Origin: Agromyces aureus
GTDB taxonomy: Bacteria > Actinomycetota > Actinomycetes > Actinomycetales > Microbacteriaceae
Direction of reading: 5' to 3'
DNA length: 64,000 nucleotides
NCBI RefSeq assembly: GCF_001660485.1
Contig: NZ_CP013979.1
Span: 2,790,001-2,854,000, forward strand
Part shown: one piece after another, positions 30,411 to 39,856 of the stretch
Numbering within the stretch: position 1 is the first letter of the stretch
Layout of the letters: the number at the start of each line of letters is the position of its first letter
Translations under genes and position numbers: made by a program
The notes under the pieces: generated by a model
The model's input: only the letters and a program-made list of their open reading frames with translations
Database searches by the model: none
Told to the model about the DNA's origin: nothing

Positions 30411-32111
30411 TCAGCGGAGGTCGTCGTCGACGTCGTAGATCGGGAACGTGCCGAAGCCCGGCTTGATGAGCGGCTCGCTCGTGGCCGGCAGCACGCGCAC
30501 CGACGGCAACCCGAGCGAGACGCGCGCGGCGCCCCCGCTGGACGTGCCGGCGCCCGGACCCGCGGGCACGCCGCAGCTCTCGGCCTGCGCGCGGTCCCAC
30601 GCGTCGCCGGAGCGCGTGCGACGGACCGCGAGCGGCGAATCGTCGGTCGAGTCGGCGATGAGGTGGAACGGTGCGGCCTGCGTGATCGTGACGCTCACGA
30701 CGTCGCCGGGGCGCGGCTGCTCGCTGCCGGCCGGAACCTCGAAGTGCACGAGCCGGCTGTCTTCGGCACGGCCGCTGAGGCGGTGCGTCTCGGCGTCCTT
30801 CTTGCCCTCGCCCGTGGAGACGAGCACCTCGACGCGGCGGCCGATGAGCCGCTGGTTCTCCTCCCAGGAGATGCGGTCCTGCAGCGCCGTGAGGCGCTCG
30901 TAGCGCTCCTGCACGACCTCCTTCGGCACCTGCTCGTCCATGGTCGCCGCGGGCGTGCCAGGGCGGATCGAGTACTGGAAGGTGAACGCCGAGGCGAAGC
31001 GGGCCGCCTCCACGACGCGCATGGTCTCGAGGAAGTCCTCTTCGGTCTCACCGGGGAACCCGACGATGATGTCGGTCGAGATGGCCGCGTTCGGGATCTT
31101 CGCGCGCACGCGGTCGAGAATGCCGAGGAACTTCTCGGAGCGGTACGACCGCCGCATGGCCTTCAGAATGCGGTCGGAGCCCGACTGCAGCGGCATGTGC
31201 AGCTGCGGCATGACGGCCGGGGTCTCGGCCATGGCATCGATCACGTCGTCGGTGAACGCCGCCGGGTGCGGGCTCGTGAAGCGGATGCGCTCGAGGCCGG
31301 TGATCTCGCCGGCCGCGCGCAGCAGCTTGCCGAACGCCTGCCGGTCGCCGAACTCGACCCCGTAGGAGTTGACGTTCTGGCCGAGCAGGGTGACCTCCAT
31401 GGCGCCGTCGTCGACGAGCGCCTGCACCTCGGCGAGCACCTCGCCCGGCCGTCGGTCCTTCTCCTTGCCGCGGAGCGAGGGCACGATGCAGAAGGTGCAG
31501 GTGTTGTTGCAGCCCACCGAGATCGAGACCCAGCCGCTGTACGTGGAGTCGCGCTTGGTGGGCAGCGTGGACGGGAAGACCTCGAGCGCGTCGAGGATCT
31601 CGAGCTGGGCCTCGTCGTTGTGGCGCGCACGCTCGAGCAGGCTCGGCAGCGAACCCATGTTGTGCGTGCCGAACACCACGTCGACCCACGGGGCCTTCTC
31701 GAGGATGACGTTCTTGTCCTTCTGGGCGAGACAGCCGCCGACGGCGATCTGCATGCCCGCGTGGCGGCGCTTGACGCCGGCGAGGTAGCCGAGGTTGCCG
31801 TAGAGCTTGTTGTCGGCGTTCTCGCGCACGGCGCACGTGTTGATGACCACGATGTCGGCTTCGGCGCCGTCGGCTGGCACGTATCCGGCCGCCTCGAGCG
31901 AGCCGGAGAGCCGCTCGGAGTCGTGCACGTTCATCTGGCATCCGAACGTGCGCACCTCGTAGGTGCGCGGCACGGCGGCGTCGGTCGTCTCGGCATTGGC
32001 CGGATCAGTCGCGATGAGCTCAGCGGTGACGTGCTCGGCGGTGGCTTGATCGGCGGTGACCTGCTCAGTGGTGGCGGAATCGCCGACGATTGCCTCGTGA
32101 ATGGTGCTCAT
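30411..32111 (-). CDS. miaB: tRNA-A37 methylthiotransferase MiaB
   Basis: A radical-SAM enzyme that adds the methylthio group to i6A37. An N-terminal UPF0004 domain ([20 protein letters not shown], with Cys ligands) precedes the radical-SAM core with CxxxCxxC in [13 protein letters not shown] and a TRAM domain. At 566 residues it is longer than the usual ~450-500: there is a 45-residue Thr/Ala/Glu-rich N-terminal tail of imperfect repeats and about 60 extra C-terminal residues. It starts 12 nt after recX; TAAACT 9 nt before the ATG could also give a separate start. Confidence 0.94.
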   Translation of the reverse strand: MSTIHEAIVGDSATTEQVTADQATAEHVTAELIATDPANAETTDAAVPRTYEVRTFGCQMNVHDSERLSGSLEAAGYVPADGAEADIVVINTCAVRENADNKLYGNLGYLAGVKRRHAGMQIAVGGCLAQKDKNVILEKAPWVDVVFGTHNMGSLPSLLERARHNDEAQLEILDALEVFPSTLPTKRDSTYSGWVSISVGCNNTCTFCIVPSLRGKEKDRRPGEVLAEVQALVDDGAMEVTLLGQNVNSYGVEFGDRQAFGKLLRAAGEITGLERIRFTSPHPAAFTDDVIDAMAETPAVMPQLHMPLQSGSDRILKAMRRSYRSEKFLGILDRVRAKIPNAAISTDIIVGFPGETEEDFLETMRVVEAARFASAFTFQYSIRPGTPAATMDEQVPKEVVQERYERLTALQDRISWEENQRLIGRRVEVLVSTGEGKKDAETHRLSGRAEDSRLVHFEVPAGSEQPRPGDVVSVTITQAAPFHLIADSTDDSPLAVRRTRSGDAWDRAQAESCGVPAGPGAGTSSGGAARVSLGLPSVRVLPATSEPLIKPGFGTFPIYDVDDDLR

Positions 32112-32123
32112 GATCGCACCAGT

Positions 32124-32741
32124 TTACGAGCCATCGGCTGCAAGAACCGCGGTCACCACCTGTCGAACCACATCGCCGCCGTAGCCGCGTCGCTGCAGGA
32201 ACGCCGAGAGGCGCCGTTCCGCGGTCTGACGGTCGAGTCCGCGCAGCTGCCTCGCCCGCCGCTCGGCCGTGGTGCGCGCATTGTCGAACTCCGTCTCGGG
32301 GTCGAGGTCGGCGATGGCGGTGCGAGCCTCGTCGGCATCGATGCCCCGCCGGGTCAACTCCTGGAGGATCGCACCGCTCCCCTTGCCGCGACGCTCGGAG
32401 TTCACGTGCACGAGTTGTTCGGCGAGCCGGGCGTCGTCGAGGTACCCGAGCCGCTCGTACCGCTCGATCCACTCTTCGATCTCGGTCTCGTCGAGCCCGT
32501 GCTCGACGAGCACTTTGCGCACCTCGGCCACCGAGAGCGACGAGCGCCGCAGTCGGGACACGACGAGCCGGTCGATGCGATCGTCTCGCTGCTGCCCCGT
32601 CTCGGCCGGCTGGTCCTCGTCGTCGTCAACCGGAGCGCGTCGACCGCGCGACGGGCGAGAACCCTCACCACCGGCAGACGCTCCCGGCGTCGCCCAAGGA
32701 AGATACGAGACCGGGGCGAGGTGCTCCGACGCGTCAGTCAT
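32124..32741 (-). CDS. recX: RecA regulator RecX
   Basis: Modulates RecA filaments, usually as an inhibitor. The 205-residue protein has about 60 disordered N-terminal residues, then three tandem three-helix repeats (VSRLRRSSLSVAEVRKVL, YLDDARLAEQLVHVN, RLSAFLQRRGYGGDVV). ATG 32741 is 7-8 nt after a GGGAGGGG site; a GTG directly before it is less likely. It starts 37 nt after the recA stop and is presumably SOS-induced with it. Confidence 0.9.
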   Translation of the reverse strand: MTDASEHLAPVSYLPWATPGASAGGEGSRPSRGRRAPVDDDEDQPAETGQQRDDRIDRLVVSRLRRSSLSVAEVRKVLVEHGLDETEIEEWIERYERLGYLDDARLAEQLVHVNSERRGKGSGAILQELTRRGIDADEARTAIADLDPETEFDNARTTAERRARQLRGLDRQTAERRLSAFLQRRGYGGDVVRQVVTAVLAADGS

Positions 32742-32778
32742 CACGCTTCCCCTCCCCGGTCTCGTTCGTCACAGCGAC

Positions 32779-33852
32779 TCAGGCGCCCTTGCGCGCCTGC
32801 TTCGGCGCGATGGATTCGACATTGTTCGGCGCAGCTGCGGCCGCCTCGGCGCCCGCCTTGCCGACGCCGAGCTTGACGAGGATCTTCTGCTCGATGTCGG
32901 CCGCGATGTCGGGGTTGGACAACAGGAAGTTCCGGGCGTTCTCTTTGCCCTGGCCCAACTGATCGCCGTCGTAGGTGTACCAGGCACCGGACTTCTTGAC
33001 GATGCCCTGGTCGACGCCGAAGTCGATGAGGCTGCCCTCGCGCGAGATTCCGGTGCCATAGAGGATGTCGAACTCCGCCTGCTTGAAGGGCGGCGCCATC
33101 TTGTTCTTGACGACCTTGACCCGGGTGCGGTTACCCACCGCCTCGGTACCGTCCTTCATGGTCTCGATGCGGCGGATGTCCAGACGCACCGAAGCGTAGA
33201 ACTTCAGGGCCTTGCCGCCCGCGGTCGTCTCGGGGCTGCCGAAGAAGACGCCGATCTTCTCACGCAGCTGGTTGATGAAGATCATGGTCGTGTTGGTCTG
33301 GCTGAGACCACCCGTGAGCTTTCGGAGCGCCTGCGACATGAGTCGCGCCTGCAGGCCGACGTGGGAGTCGCCCATCTCGCCCTCGATCTCTGCGCGAGGA
33401 ACGAGCGCCGCAACCGAGTCGATGACGACGAGGTCGATGGAACCCGAGCGCACGAGCATGTCGGCGATCTCGAGCGCCTGCTCACCCGTGTCGGGCTGCG
33501 ACACGAGCAGGGCATCGATGTCGACACCGAGCTTCTTCGCGTATTCGGGATCGAGCGCGTGCTCGGCATCGATGAACGCCGCGATGCCGCCTGCTCGCTG
33601 GGCGTTGGCGATCGCGTGCAGCGTGAGCGTGGTCTTGCCCGAGGACTCGGGGCCGTAGATCTCGATGATGCGGCCGCGCGGGAGACCGCCGATGCCGAGC
33701 GCGATGTCGAGCGCGATCGAACCGGTGGGGATGACCTCCACGGGCGCGCGGTCTTCACTGCCGAGGCGCATGACCGAGCCCTTGCCGAACTGTCGGTCGA
33801 TCTGTGCGAGCGCGGTTTCGAGCGACTTCTCGCGGTCTGCGGGTGATGGCAT
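32779..33852 (-). CDS. recA: Recombinase RecA
   Basis: The strand-exchange protein and LexA coprotease, 357 residues. Walker A is GPESSGKTT (about 67-75), with [20 protein letters not shown], the L1/L2 DNA-binding loops ([17 protein letters not shown]) and [16 protein letters not shown]. The C-terminal tail is Ala-rich. No intein is present, unlike M. tuberculosis RecA. AAGGAG precedes the ATG. Two SOS boxes lie about 210-250 nt upstream. Confidence 0.98.
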   Translation of the reverse strand: MPSPADREKSLETALAQIDRQFGKGSVMRLGSEDRAPVEVIPTGSIALDIALGIGGLPRGRIIEIYGPESSGKTTLTLHAIANAQRAGGIAAFIDAEHALDPEYAKKLGVDIDALLVSQPDTGEQALEIADMLVRSGSIDLVVIDSVAALVPRAEIEGEMGDSHVGLQARLMSQALRKLTGGLSQTNTTMIFINQLREKIGVFFGSPETTAGGKALKFYASVRLDIRRIETMKDGTEAVGNRTRVKVVKNKMAPPFKQAEFDILYGTGISREGSLIDFGVDQGIVKKSGAWYTYDGDQLGQGKENARNFLLSNPDIAADIEQKILVKLGVGKAGAEAAAAAPNNVESIAPKQARKGA

Positions 33853-34058
33853 GGTGGGCTCCTTCGTAGCTGATGCGGCTGCCTCTAGGCTGTCGTTCCA
33901 CGTTGCGGGCCGTGACCCGCGGCGTCTTGCGACAAGGCGTTGCGGTGTGTTCCGACGTCTGAACCGTATGGCCGGCCACCGACATCCACGGGGCTGGGCC
34001 GTCGGGATGTGGAGAGCCGCGTCGTGCCTCCTGCTGTGGAGGAGCCTATCGTCCGATC
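33853..34058 (-). promoter_or_regulatory. Long recA leader and promoter region
   Basis: This stretch lies between recA and the SOS boxes and has no convincing gene. A TAGGCT hexamer (34043-34048, complement) next to the first SOS box is the likely -10, which would give a 5' leader of about 185 nt. A second TAGAGG near 33885 could be a closer promoter. No ORF with codon bias is seen. Confidence 0.5.
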
Positions 34059-34072
34059 CGAACGGATGTTCG
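34059..34072. promoter_or_regulatory. SOS box 1 of recA
   Basis: CGAACGGATGTTCG is a perfect match to the CGAAC-N4-GTTCG LexA operator of actinobacteria and Bacillus. It overlaps the -35 region of the inferred recA promoter. Confidence 0.88.
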
Positions 34073-34089
34073 AACGACGCGCCGCGTGT

Positions 34090-34103
34090 CGAACACGTGT
34101 TCC
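34090..34103. promoter_or_regulatory. SOS box 2 of recA
   Basis: CGAACACGTGTTCC matches the LexA operator with one mismatch. It is centred 31 bp from box 1, about three helical turns, so two LexA dimers could sit on one face of the DNA. Confidence 0.75.
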
Positions 34104-34169
34104 CCAGACGGATCGCGCATTCGGCGACCGGCCGTCAGATGACGCATGAACGCGCCGAGGATCAGCGAG

Positions 34170-34400
34170 TCAGCGCGCAGCCGAGGGATCCGAACGCCCA
34201 GCACCGTGTCGGCGCTCCTCGGGCACGTCGGCAGCGTCGCAGAGCGCGAGCCACACCGTGCGGGCCTGAACGCCGGCGGCGAGCGCCTCGCGCGCCGTGC
34301 GGCCTCCTGCTCCGGCGAGCACGAGGTCGTTGACGACGACCGCACCGTACCCCGCCCCGAACTCCTGCTCGACGGCGATCTGGAACTCACTCAGCTTCAA
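34170..34400 (-). CDS. DUF3046 protein
   Basis: A 76-residue protein of the actinobacterial DUF3046 family (MKLSEFQIAVEQEFGAGYG, VVNDLVLAGAGGRTAREALAAG, VWLALCDAADVPEERR). The function is unknown. It is conserved immediately upstream of recA in actinobacteria (Rv2738c in M. tuberculosis). GGAGAACC precedes the ATG. It lies between the clgR hairpin and the recA SOS boxes. Confidence 0.9.
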   Translation of the reverse strand: MKLSEFQIAVEQEFGAGYGAVVVNDLVLAGAGGRTAREALAAGVQARTVWLALCDAADVPEERRHGAGRSDPSAAR

Positions 34401-34434
34401 CGGTTCTCCTGGGCATCACGGAGGTGGAACGGGC

Positions 34435-34462
34435 GAACGGCCGGTCTCCTGACCGGCCGTTC
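34435..34462 (-). terminator. Hairpin terminator after clgR
   Basis: A perfect 12-bp stem (34435-34446 with 34451-34462) and TCCT loop lie 24 nt after the clgR stop and before DUF3046. Confidence 0.75.
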
Positions 34463-34486
34463 GGAATCATCGCGGGGTGTCGTGGA

Positions 34487-34795
34487 TCAGCGAACCATCA
34501 AGCCGGCGTCGAACTCGGCGACGAGCTCGTCGGAAAGGCTGTCGGGCACGACCGAGAGGCTCTCGAGCACCGCGAGACGGTCTCCGACCTCGTGCATGAT
34601 CACCGAGATGGGCGTGTCGAGCGCATCGGCGACCGAGGCGAGGATCTCGGAAGAGGCCTCCTTCTGACCGCGCTCCACCTCGCTGAGGTAGCCGAGCGCC
34701 ACGCTGGCCTTGGACGCGACCTGACGAAGCGTGCGGCCCTTCTGCAGTCGGAAGTCCCTCAACACATCGCCGATCTCCTGTCGAACCAGAACCAT
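34487..34795 (-). CDS. clgR: ClgR-like XRE transcription factor
   Basis: A 102-residue DNA-binding protein with one HTH_3 domain (about residues 6-65: IGDVLRDFRLQKGRTLRQVA, GYLSEVERGQKEASSEIL). It resembles ClgR, the actinobacterial activator of Clp protease genes and of heat or reaeration responses. It also sits in the ClgR position near pgsA and ftsK, as Rv2745c does. A GGAGGTTCCC site precedes the ATG. ClgR is normally controlled by Clp proteolysis through its C-terminal end; the end here (GLMVR) is non-polar but was not tested. The 204-bp gap upstream holds no gene. Confidence 0.88.
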   Translation of the reverse strand: MVLVRQEIGDVLRDFRLQKGRTLRQVASKASVALGYLSEVERGQKEASSEILASVADALDTPISVIMHEVGDRLAVLESLSVVPDSLSDELVAEFDAGLMVR

Positions 34796-34999
34796 CGGGA
34801 ACCTCCTTCAATCTGCCTGCGACTCCGCTGGAGTCGGAAACGGGAGCGTCAGTCTACCTGAATCTCACTTCGTCCAACCTAGCGTCGCACACTGGGGCTT
34901 TCGTGTGAACCTGCAGGATGTAACAGGGTCTTCATGTGGAGTATTCCGGCGAGGAGCCACCATCTCCGGCACGGCGCGCCGGGTCTGCGCCCGACGCGC

Positions 35000-35536
35000 T
35001 CAGGACGACGGATCGGATGCGCCGATGCCCGCGAGCACGGCCTCGACGGCCATCGCGACCGCGGCATCGACTGTCGCGCGACGGATCTCGTCACGCCCGC
35101 CTTGCAGCGCGAGCTCACGCACCTCGGTGCGGTTGCCGAGGGAGACCGCGACGAACACCAGACCCGGGCGCTTCCCGTCCTGCGGGTCGGGACCGGCGAC
35201 ACCGGTCGTCGAGACGCCGACCGCCGCGGGTACTCCGTCGACCGCGAGCACACGGCGCACCCCCTCGGCCATCGCGGCCGCGACGTCCGGATGGACGGCG
35301 CCCTCGCGCGCCAGCAGTTCGGCCGGAACGCCCAGCACCGACTGCTTCACGGGCGTCGCATAGGCGACCACTCCCCCGTGCACCACAGCGGATGCACCGG
35401 GCACGCGCACGAGCTCGGCCACGACGAGGCCGCCGGTCAACGACTCGGCCACCGCGATGCTCAGCCCTCTGGCGGTGAGGAGTGCGACGAGCTCGGCGGC
35501 TGCGTCGACGTGAGGCCGCGGCATCCGCTCGTCCAT
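35000..35536 (-). CDS. pncC: CinA C-terminal nicotinamide-nucleotide amidase
   Basis: A stand-alone CinA C-terminal domain, 178 residues, of the family that deamidates nicotinamide mononucleotide (PncC/YgaD). Conserved blocks are VAESLTGGLVVAELVRVPGAS, GGVVAYATPVKQSVLGVP and VGVSTTGVAGPDPQDGKRPG. It lacks the N-terminal MoeA-like half. It starts 22 nt after pgsA, so the two share a transcript. A later ATG (35524) is possible. Confidence 0.92.
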   Translation of the reverse strand: MDERMPRPHVDAAAELVALLTARGLSIAVAESLTGGLVVAELVRVPGASAVVHGGVVAYATPVKQSVLGVPAELLAREGAVHPDVAAAMAEGVRRVLAVDGVPAAVGVSTTGVAGPDPQDGKRPGLVFVAVSLGNRTEVRELALQGGRDEIRRATVDAAVAMAVEAVLAGIGASDPSS

Positions 35537-35558
35537 GCGCCTCGACGACCCGTCGCGA

Positions 35559-36179
35559 TCAGCGGCCGGTGCCGGCCGGGCCGTCGGTGCGCTGGCTGCG
35601 CGCCAGGCGGATCGCGTCGCGCACGTAGAGCAGGCCCGACCAGAGGGTGAGCACGACGGCCGCGGTCATCAGCACGACGTTGACCCAGTGGATCCAGTCG
35701 CCGAAGATCGTCCAGAGCGGCACGAGCGCGAACGAGATCGCGACCGCCTGCACCACGGTCTTCAGCTTGCCGCCGGATGACGCGGGCACGACGTTGCCGC
35801 GTCGGAGCTCGACGAGCCGCCACACCGTGATGCCGACCTCGCGGACGACGATGATCGCCGTGACCCACCACGGCAGCTCGCCCAGGATCGAGAGGCAGAC
35901 GAGGGCACCGCTCGTGAGGAGCTTGTCGGCGATCGGGTCGAGGATCTTGCCGAGATCGGTGACGAGGCCGCGCGAACGCGCGATGTGGCCGTCGATGCCG
36001 TCGGTCGCGATCGCGACGATGAACAGGACCGCCGCCCACCAGCGGAGGGCACCGTCTGCCCCGTCGTCGACGAGGAGCATCCAGAAGAAGATCGGCGCGA
36101 GGAGGATGCGCACGATCGTGATGGCGTTCGGAAGGTTCCAGTTCGCCGATCGCGAGGGGCTTCCGGCGGAGGAGGTCAT
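35559..36179 (-). CDS. pgsA: CDP-diacylglycerol-glycerol-3-phosphate phosphatidyltransferase
   Basis: A membrane CDP-alcohol phosphotransferase of 206 residues making phosphatidylglycerol phosphate, or a related phospholipid. The family motif DG-x2-AR-x8-G-x3-D-x3-D is present in GIDGHIARSRGLVTDLG and DPIADKLL, with about five membrane helices. TATCCT (36187-36192, complement) ends 7 nt before the ATG. It lies 77 nt after ftsK. Confidence 0.9.
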   Translation of the reverse strand: MTSSAGSPSRSANWNLPNAITIVRILLAPIFFWMLLVDDGADGALRWWAAVLFIVAIATDGIDGHIARSRGLVTDLGKILDPIADKLLTSGALVCLSILGELPWWVTAIIVVREVGITVWRLVELRRGNVVPASSGGKLKTVVQAVAISFALVPLWTIFGDWIHWVNVVLMTAAVVLTLWSGLLYVRDAIRLARSQRTDGPAGTGR

Positions 36180-36256
36180 ACCGGCAAGGATAGCGGGATG
36201 CCGCGGGCGGGCTCTCGCCCGGCTCGAGAATCGCGGGCCTGACCCGCGACCGTCGG

Positions 36257-39190
36257 TCAGTCGCGGCCCGTGAGTCCCCAGGCGTCTTCGTCGGAGTCGC
36301 CCTCGATCTCGGGCAGGCCCTGCGTTGCACGAGCGACCGGATCGCCGTCGTAGCGGTCGTCGGCGTCGTACCCCTCGGTCGGCGACGGACCCGTCGGAAC
36401 CGCCGCTGCGGGTGCAGCAGCGGGCGAAGGCGCCGCAGGACGGCCGGCCGGCTCCTCGCCGCGCAGTCGCGCGAGCACTCCGGGCAGTTGATCGGCGGTC
36501 ACGAGCAGGTCGCGCGCCTTCGAACCCTCGGAGGGCCCGACGATCTCGCGCGACTCCAGGAGGTCCATGAGGCGGCCGGCCTTGGCGAAGCCGACGCGGA
36601 GCTTGCGCTGCAGCATCGACGTGGAACCGAACTGCGTCGAGACCACGAGTTCGGCCGCGGCGAGCAGCAGTTCGAGGTCGTCGCCGATGTCGGCATCGAT
36701 CTCTTTGCGCTCGACGGAGGCCGCGACATCCTGGCGGTAGTCGGGTCGGGCCTGACGCGTCACGTGCGTGACGACCTTCTCGATCTCGGCCTCACTGACC
36801 CACGCACCCTGCACGCGCACCGGCTTCGACGCGCCCATCGGCAGGAAGAGGCCGTCGCCCTGGCCGATGAGCTTGTCGGCCCCGGGTTGGTCGAGGATGA
36901 CGCGCGAGTCGGTGACGCTCGTGACCGCGAACGCGAGCCTCGACGGGACGTTCGCCTTGATGAGGCCCGTGACGACGTCGACCGACGGCCGCTGCGTGGC
37001 GAGCACGAGGTGGATGCCGGAGGCCCGGGCGAGCTGCGTGATCCGGACGATCGAGTCCTCGACGTCGCGCGGGGCGACCATCATGAGGTCGGCCAGCTCA
37101 TCGACCACGACGAGCAGGTACGGGTACGGCTTCAGCTTGCGCTCGCTGCCGGGCGGCAGCACGATCTCGTTGTTGACGACGGCCTTGTTGAAGTCGTCGA
37201 TGTGGCGGAACCCGAACGACGCGAGGTCGTCGTAGCGCATGTCCATCTCTTTGACGACCCACTGCAGCGCCTCTGCGGCCTTCTTGGGGTTCGTGATGAT
37301 GGGCGTGATCAGGTGCGGGACGCCGGCGTAAGGTGCGAGCTCCACGCGCTTGGGGTCGATGAGCACCATGCGCACGTCGGAGGGCTTCGCCCGCATGAGC
37401 AGCGACGTGATCATCGAGTTCACGAAGCTCGACTTGCCCGAGCCGGTGGATCCGGCGACGAGCAGGTGGGGCATCTTCGCGAGGTTGGCGACGACATGGC
37501 CGCCGCCGACGTCTTTGCCGACGCCGATGGTCATCGGGTGCTTGGCGTGCGCCGCGGCGCCCGAGCGCAGGATGTCGCCGAGCGTGACGATCTCGCGGTC
37601 GGCGTTCGGGATCTCGACGCCGATCGCGCTCTTGCCCGGAATCGGCGAGAGGATGCGGACCTCGTTCGACGCGACCGCGTAGGCGAGGTTCTTCGAGAGC
37701 GCGATGACCCGCTCGACCTTGACGCCCGGCCCGAGTTCGATCTCGTACTGCGTGACCGTCGGGCCTCGACTGAAGCCCGTGACCTTGGCGTCGACGCCGA
37801 ACTGGTCGAGCACGCCCGTGATCTGCCGGACCACTTCGTCGTTGGCCGCCGAGCGCGACTTCGCCGGTGCCCCGGCCGCGAGCGTGGATGCCGCAGGAAG
37901 GTTGTACGGCCGGTCGGGCTCGTCGGCGTCGGGCGTGCCGACGGGCGCCGCTTCGGAGACCGCCGAGCCGCCGGCGGCGGCCGCAGCACCGGGCACGTCG
38001 CCCTCGAACACCGAGAGCACGCCGGTGGCGCCGGCGTCGTCGTCTTTGAGGGCCGTGCCGCCGCGCGGCACGTCGCCCGTGAAGTGCTGCAGGGCCGACT
38101 CGGCCCGCTGCAGGTCGTCGAGCACCTCGGCGCCGTAGGCCGTTCCGCCGCCCGCGCCGTCGATGGGCGAGTCGAACGCACCGGCTCCCGGCGCCTCGCC
38201 GAACACCGCCGTGAGCCCGTCGGCGCCGGGCGCCTCGAACTCGGGGTCGACCTCGCGGTTGGACTCGTTGCGGCGCCACCACGGCAGCATGCCGGCCTTG
38301 CCGCCGTCGGCGTCGTCGCCATCGGCCGCATCGAGCGAGTCGAGCCCGTCGAGCTCGACCGGCACCGACTTGCGCCCGCGCTTCGGCTTCTCGGCGTTCG
38401 CGCGCTCGGCGACCGCGGCCTCGTCGGGCTCGGGGGCGCCGAACAGCCAGGCGTACAGCTCGCGGAACCGGGCCGGGATGCGATTCGGCGGGGTCTTGGT
38501 GATGATCAGGAGCGAGAGCAGCAGGAGAACGATGACGGCGATCGTCGCGCCCACCTGCGTGATGAGCAGGGCGAGCGGCTCGGCCAGCATCCACCCGAGG
38601 ATGCCGCCGGCGCGCGCCAGCACCGGCATGCCCTCGCTGGGCGCCGGGCGCCCGCCGAAGAGATGGCACAGCGCCGAGACCGACAGCAGCAGGATTCCGA
38701 GGCCGATGCCGATGCGCGTGTTGTCGTGCACCGAACTCGGGTGCCGGAACAGCCACACGGCGAACACGAGCAGGATCACGGGCAGCGCGAAGGCCACCCG
38801 GCCGAACAGCCCGCCGAAGGTCCAGGTGTCGAACGCCTGGGCGAGGGGCTCGTTGATGAAGAACCACTCGACGACCGCGCCGACCAGGGCGAGCAGCACG
38901 AGGAAGAACGGCAATCCGTCGCGCCGCTCCTCTTTGCTGAGCGTCTCGGGGCCGAGCGCGCGCGCGGCGCCGCCCGTGACGTGCGCCAGGCCCATCCACA
39001 TGCGCACGAGGAGATTCGGACGATCGGATGCCGCGGCCGCCCCCTTCGCGGAGGTCGCGCGCGTGGTCGTGGCGGGCAGCTTCTTCGTCGGCGCGGTCTT
39101 CGCGCTCGACGCCTTCGCACTCGTCGACCTCGAACCCGCGCGCGCGGGCGTGCCGGAGGCACGTCCGTTCGACCTGGTGCTCGTAGCCAT
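36257..39190 (-). CDS. ftsK: DNA translocase FtsK
   Basis: A 977-residue septal motor that pumps chromosome termini apart. About 55 basic Ala/Ser/Thr-rich residues are followed by four membrane helices (about 90-230), an acidic Gly/Ala/Asp linker, and the RecA-like motor with Walker [12 protein letters not shown], Walker [12 protein letters not shown] and the [22 protein letters not shown] block. A winged-helix gamma domain follows ([23 protein letters not shown]). TAACGT (39197-39202, complement) ends 6 nt before the ATG. Confidence 0.97.
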   Translation of the reverse strand: MATSTRSNGRASGTPARAGSRSTSAKASSAKTAPTKKLPATTTRATSAKGAAAASDRPNLLVRMWMGLAHVTGGAARALGPETLSKEERRDGLPFFLVLLALVGAVVEWFFINEPLAQAFDTWTFGGLFGRVAFALPVILLVFAVWLFRHPSSVHDNTRIGIGLGILLLSVSALCHLFGGRPAPSEGMPVLARAGGILGWMLAEPLALLITQVGATIAVIVLLLLSLLIITKTPPNRIPARFRELYAWLFGAPEPDEAAVAERANAEKPKRGRKSVPVELDGLDSLDAADGDDADGGKAGMLPWWRRNESNREVDPEFEAPGADGLTAVFGEAPGAGAFDSPIDGAGGGTAYGAEVLDDLQRAESALQHFTGDVPRGGTALKDDDAGATGVLSVFEGDVPGAAAAAGGSAVSEAAPVGTPDADEPDRPYNLPAASTLAAGAPAKSRSAANDEVVRQITGVLDQFGVDAKVTGFSRGPTVTQYEIELGPGVKVERVIALSKNLAYAVASNEVRILSPIPGKSAIGVEIPNADREIVTLGDILRSGAAAHAKHPMTIGVGKDVGGGHVVANLAKMPHLLVAGSTGSGKSSFVNSMITSLLMRAKPSDVRMVLIDPKRVELAPYAGVPHLITPIITNPKKAAEALQWVVKEMDMRYDDLASFGFRHIDDFNKAVVNNEIVLPPGSERKLKPYPYLLVVVDELADLMMVAPRDVEDSIVRITQLARASGIHLVLATQRPSVDVVTGLIKANVPSRLAFAVTSVTDSRVILDQPGADKLIGQGDGLFLPMGASKPVRVQGAWVSEAEIEKVVTHVTRQARPDYRQDVAASVERKEIDADIGDDLELLLAAAELVVSTQFGSTSMLQRKLRVGFAKAGRLMDLLESREIVGPSEGSKARDLLVTADQLPGVLARLRGEEPAGRPAAPSPAAAPAAAVPTGPSPTEGYDADDRYDGDPVARATQGLPEIEGDSDEDAWGLTGRD

Positions 39191-39288
39191 AGGTCTACGT
39201 TAGGGCCGACCGCCGACGCCGACCGCCAGGCGACCGCGAGTGTCCGTGATCTGCGCCACCACGGGGAACGCGCGCCGAGGGAGAACGC

Positions 39289-39780
39289 TCAGGACAGCAG
39301 CCGCACCATCGTGTCGCGGTTGCCGCGCGAGCCGACCACCGAGAACCCCTCGCTGCGGTACAGGCTCTCGGCATGGTTGCCGTGCTCGACGCTCAGTGCG
39401 AGGCGTGCGAAGCCCGCGGTGCGCGCGACCTCCGTCAACGACCGGATCAGCGCCCGCCCGACGCCCTGCGCGCGCCAGACCGGGCGAACGCCGATGATGA
39501 GCTCGGGCACACCCGCGGCGACGAATCCGTGCGCGGCGACGTCGGACGCCAGCAGCCGGTACCACGCGGCGCCGATCGGCCGCCCGTGCGCGTCGACCGC
39601 GACGAAACCGCGATCGGCCGGGCGCTGCCAGCCCGCGATGTAGTTGCGGTACACCGGGTCGCTCAGCACCGAGGGTCGCGGGCGGATCGAGCCCGCCCGC
39701 CAGTTCGCCGCCTCGACCACCATGTCGGCGAGGAAGGATCCGTCGCTCACGACAGCCGGGCGAATCGTGAAGTCCGCCAT
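39289..39780 (-). CDS. GNAT acetyltransferase
   Basis: A 163-residue GCN5-related N-acetyltransferase with the acetyl-CoA loop VRPVWRAQGVGRALI (Q/R-x-x-G-x-G/A) and the C-terminal LYRSEGFSVVGSR. The substrate is unknown. TAGCAT (39787-39792, complement) ends 6 nt before the ATG. It lies between ftsK and the efflux operon, and nothing links it to either. Confidence 0.85.
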   Translation of the reverse strand: MADFTIRPAVVSDGSFLADMVVEAANWRAGSIRPRPSVLSDPVYRNYIAGWQRPADRGFVAVDAHGRPIGAAWYRLLASDVAAHGFVAAGVPELIIGVRPVWRAQGVGRALIRSLTEVARTAGFARLALSVEHGNHAESLYRSEGFSVVGSRGNRDTMVRLLS

Positions 39781-39856
39781 GGGCGGATGCTACGCCCCGC
39801 CCGTTTCGGGCGTGTTTCGCGGCATCCGCCCCTCATCTCGCGACGAGCGAGCGGCC

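Noticed and set aside
34731..35363. Plus-strand ORF of 210 codons over pncC
   Set aside because: Ser/Thr/Ala-rich shadow of the pncC gene without family motifs.
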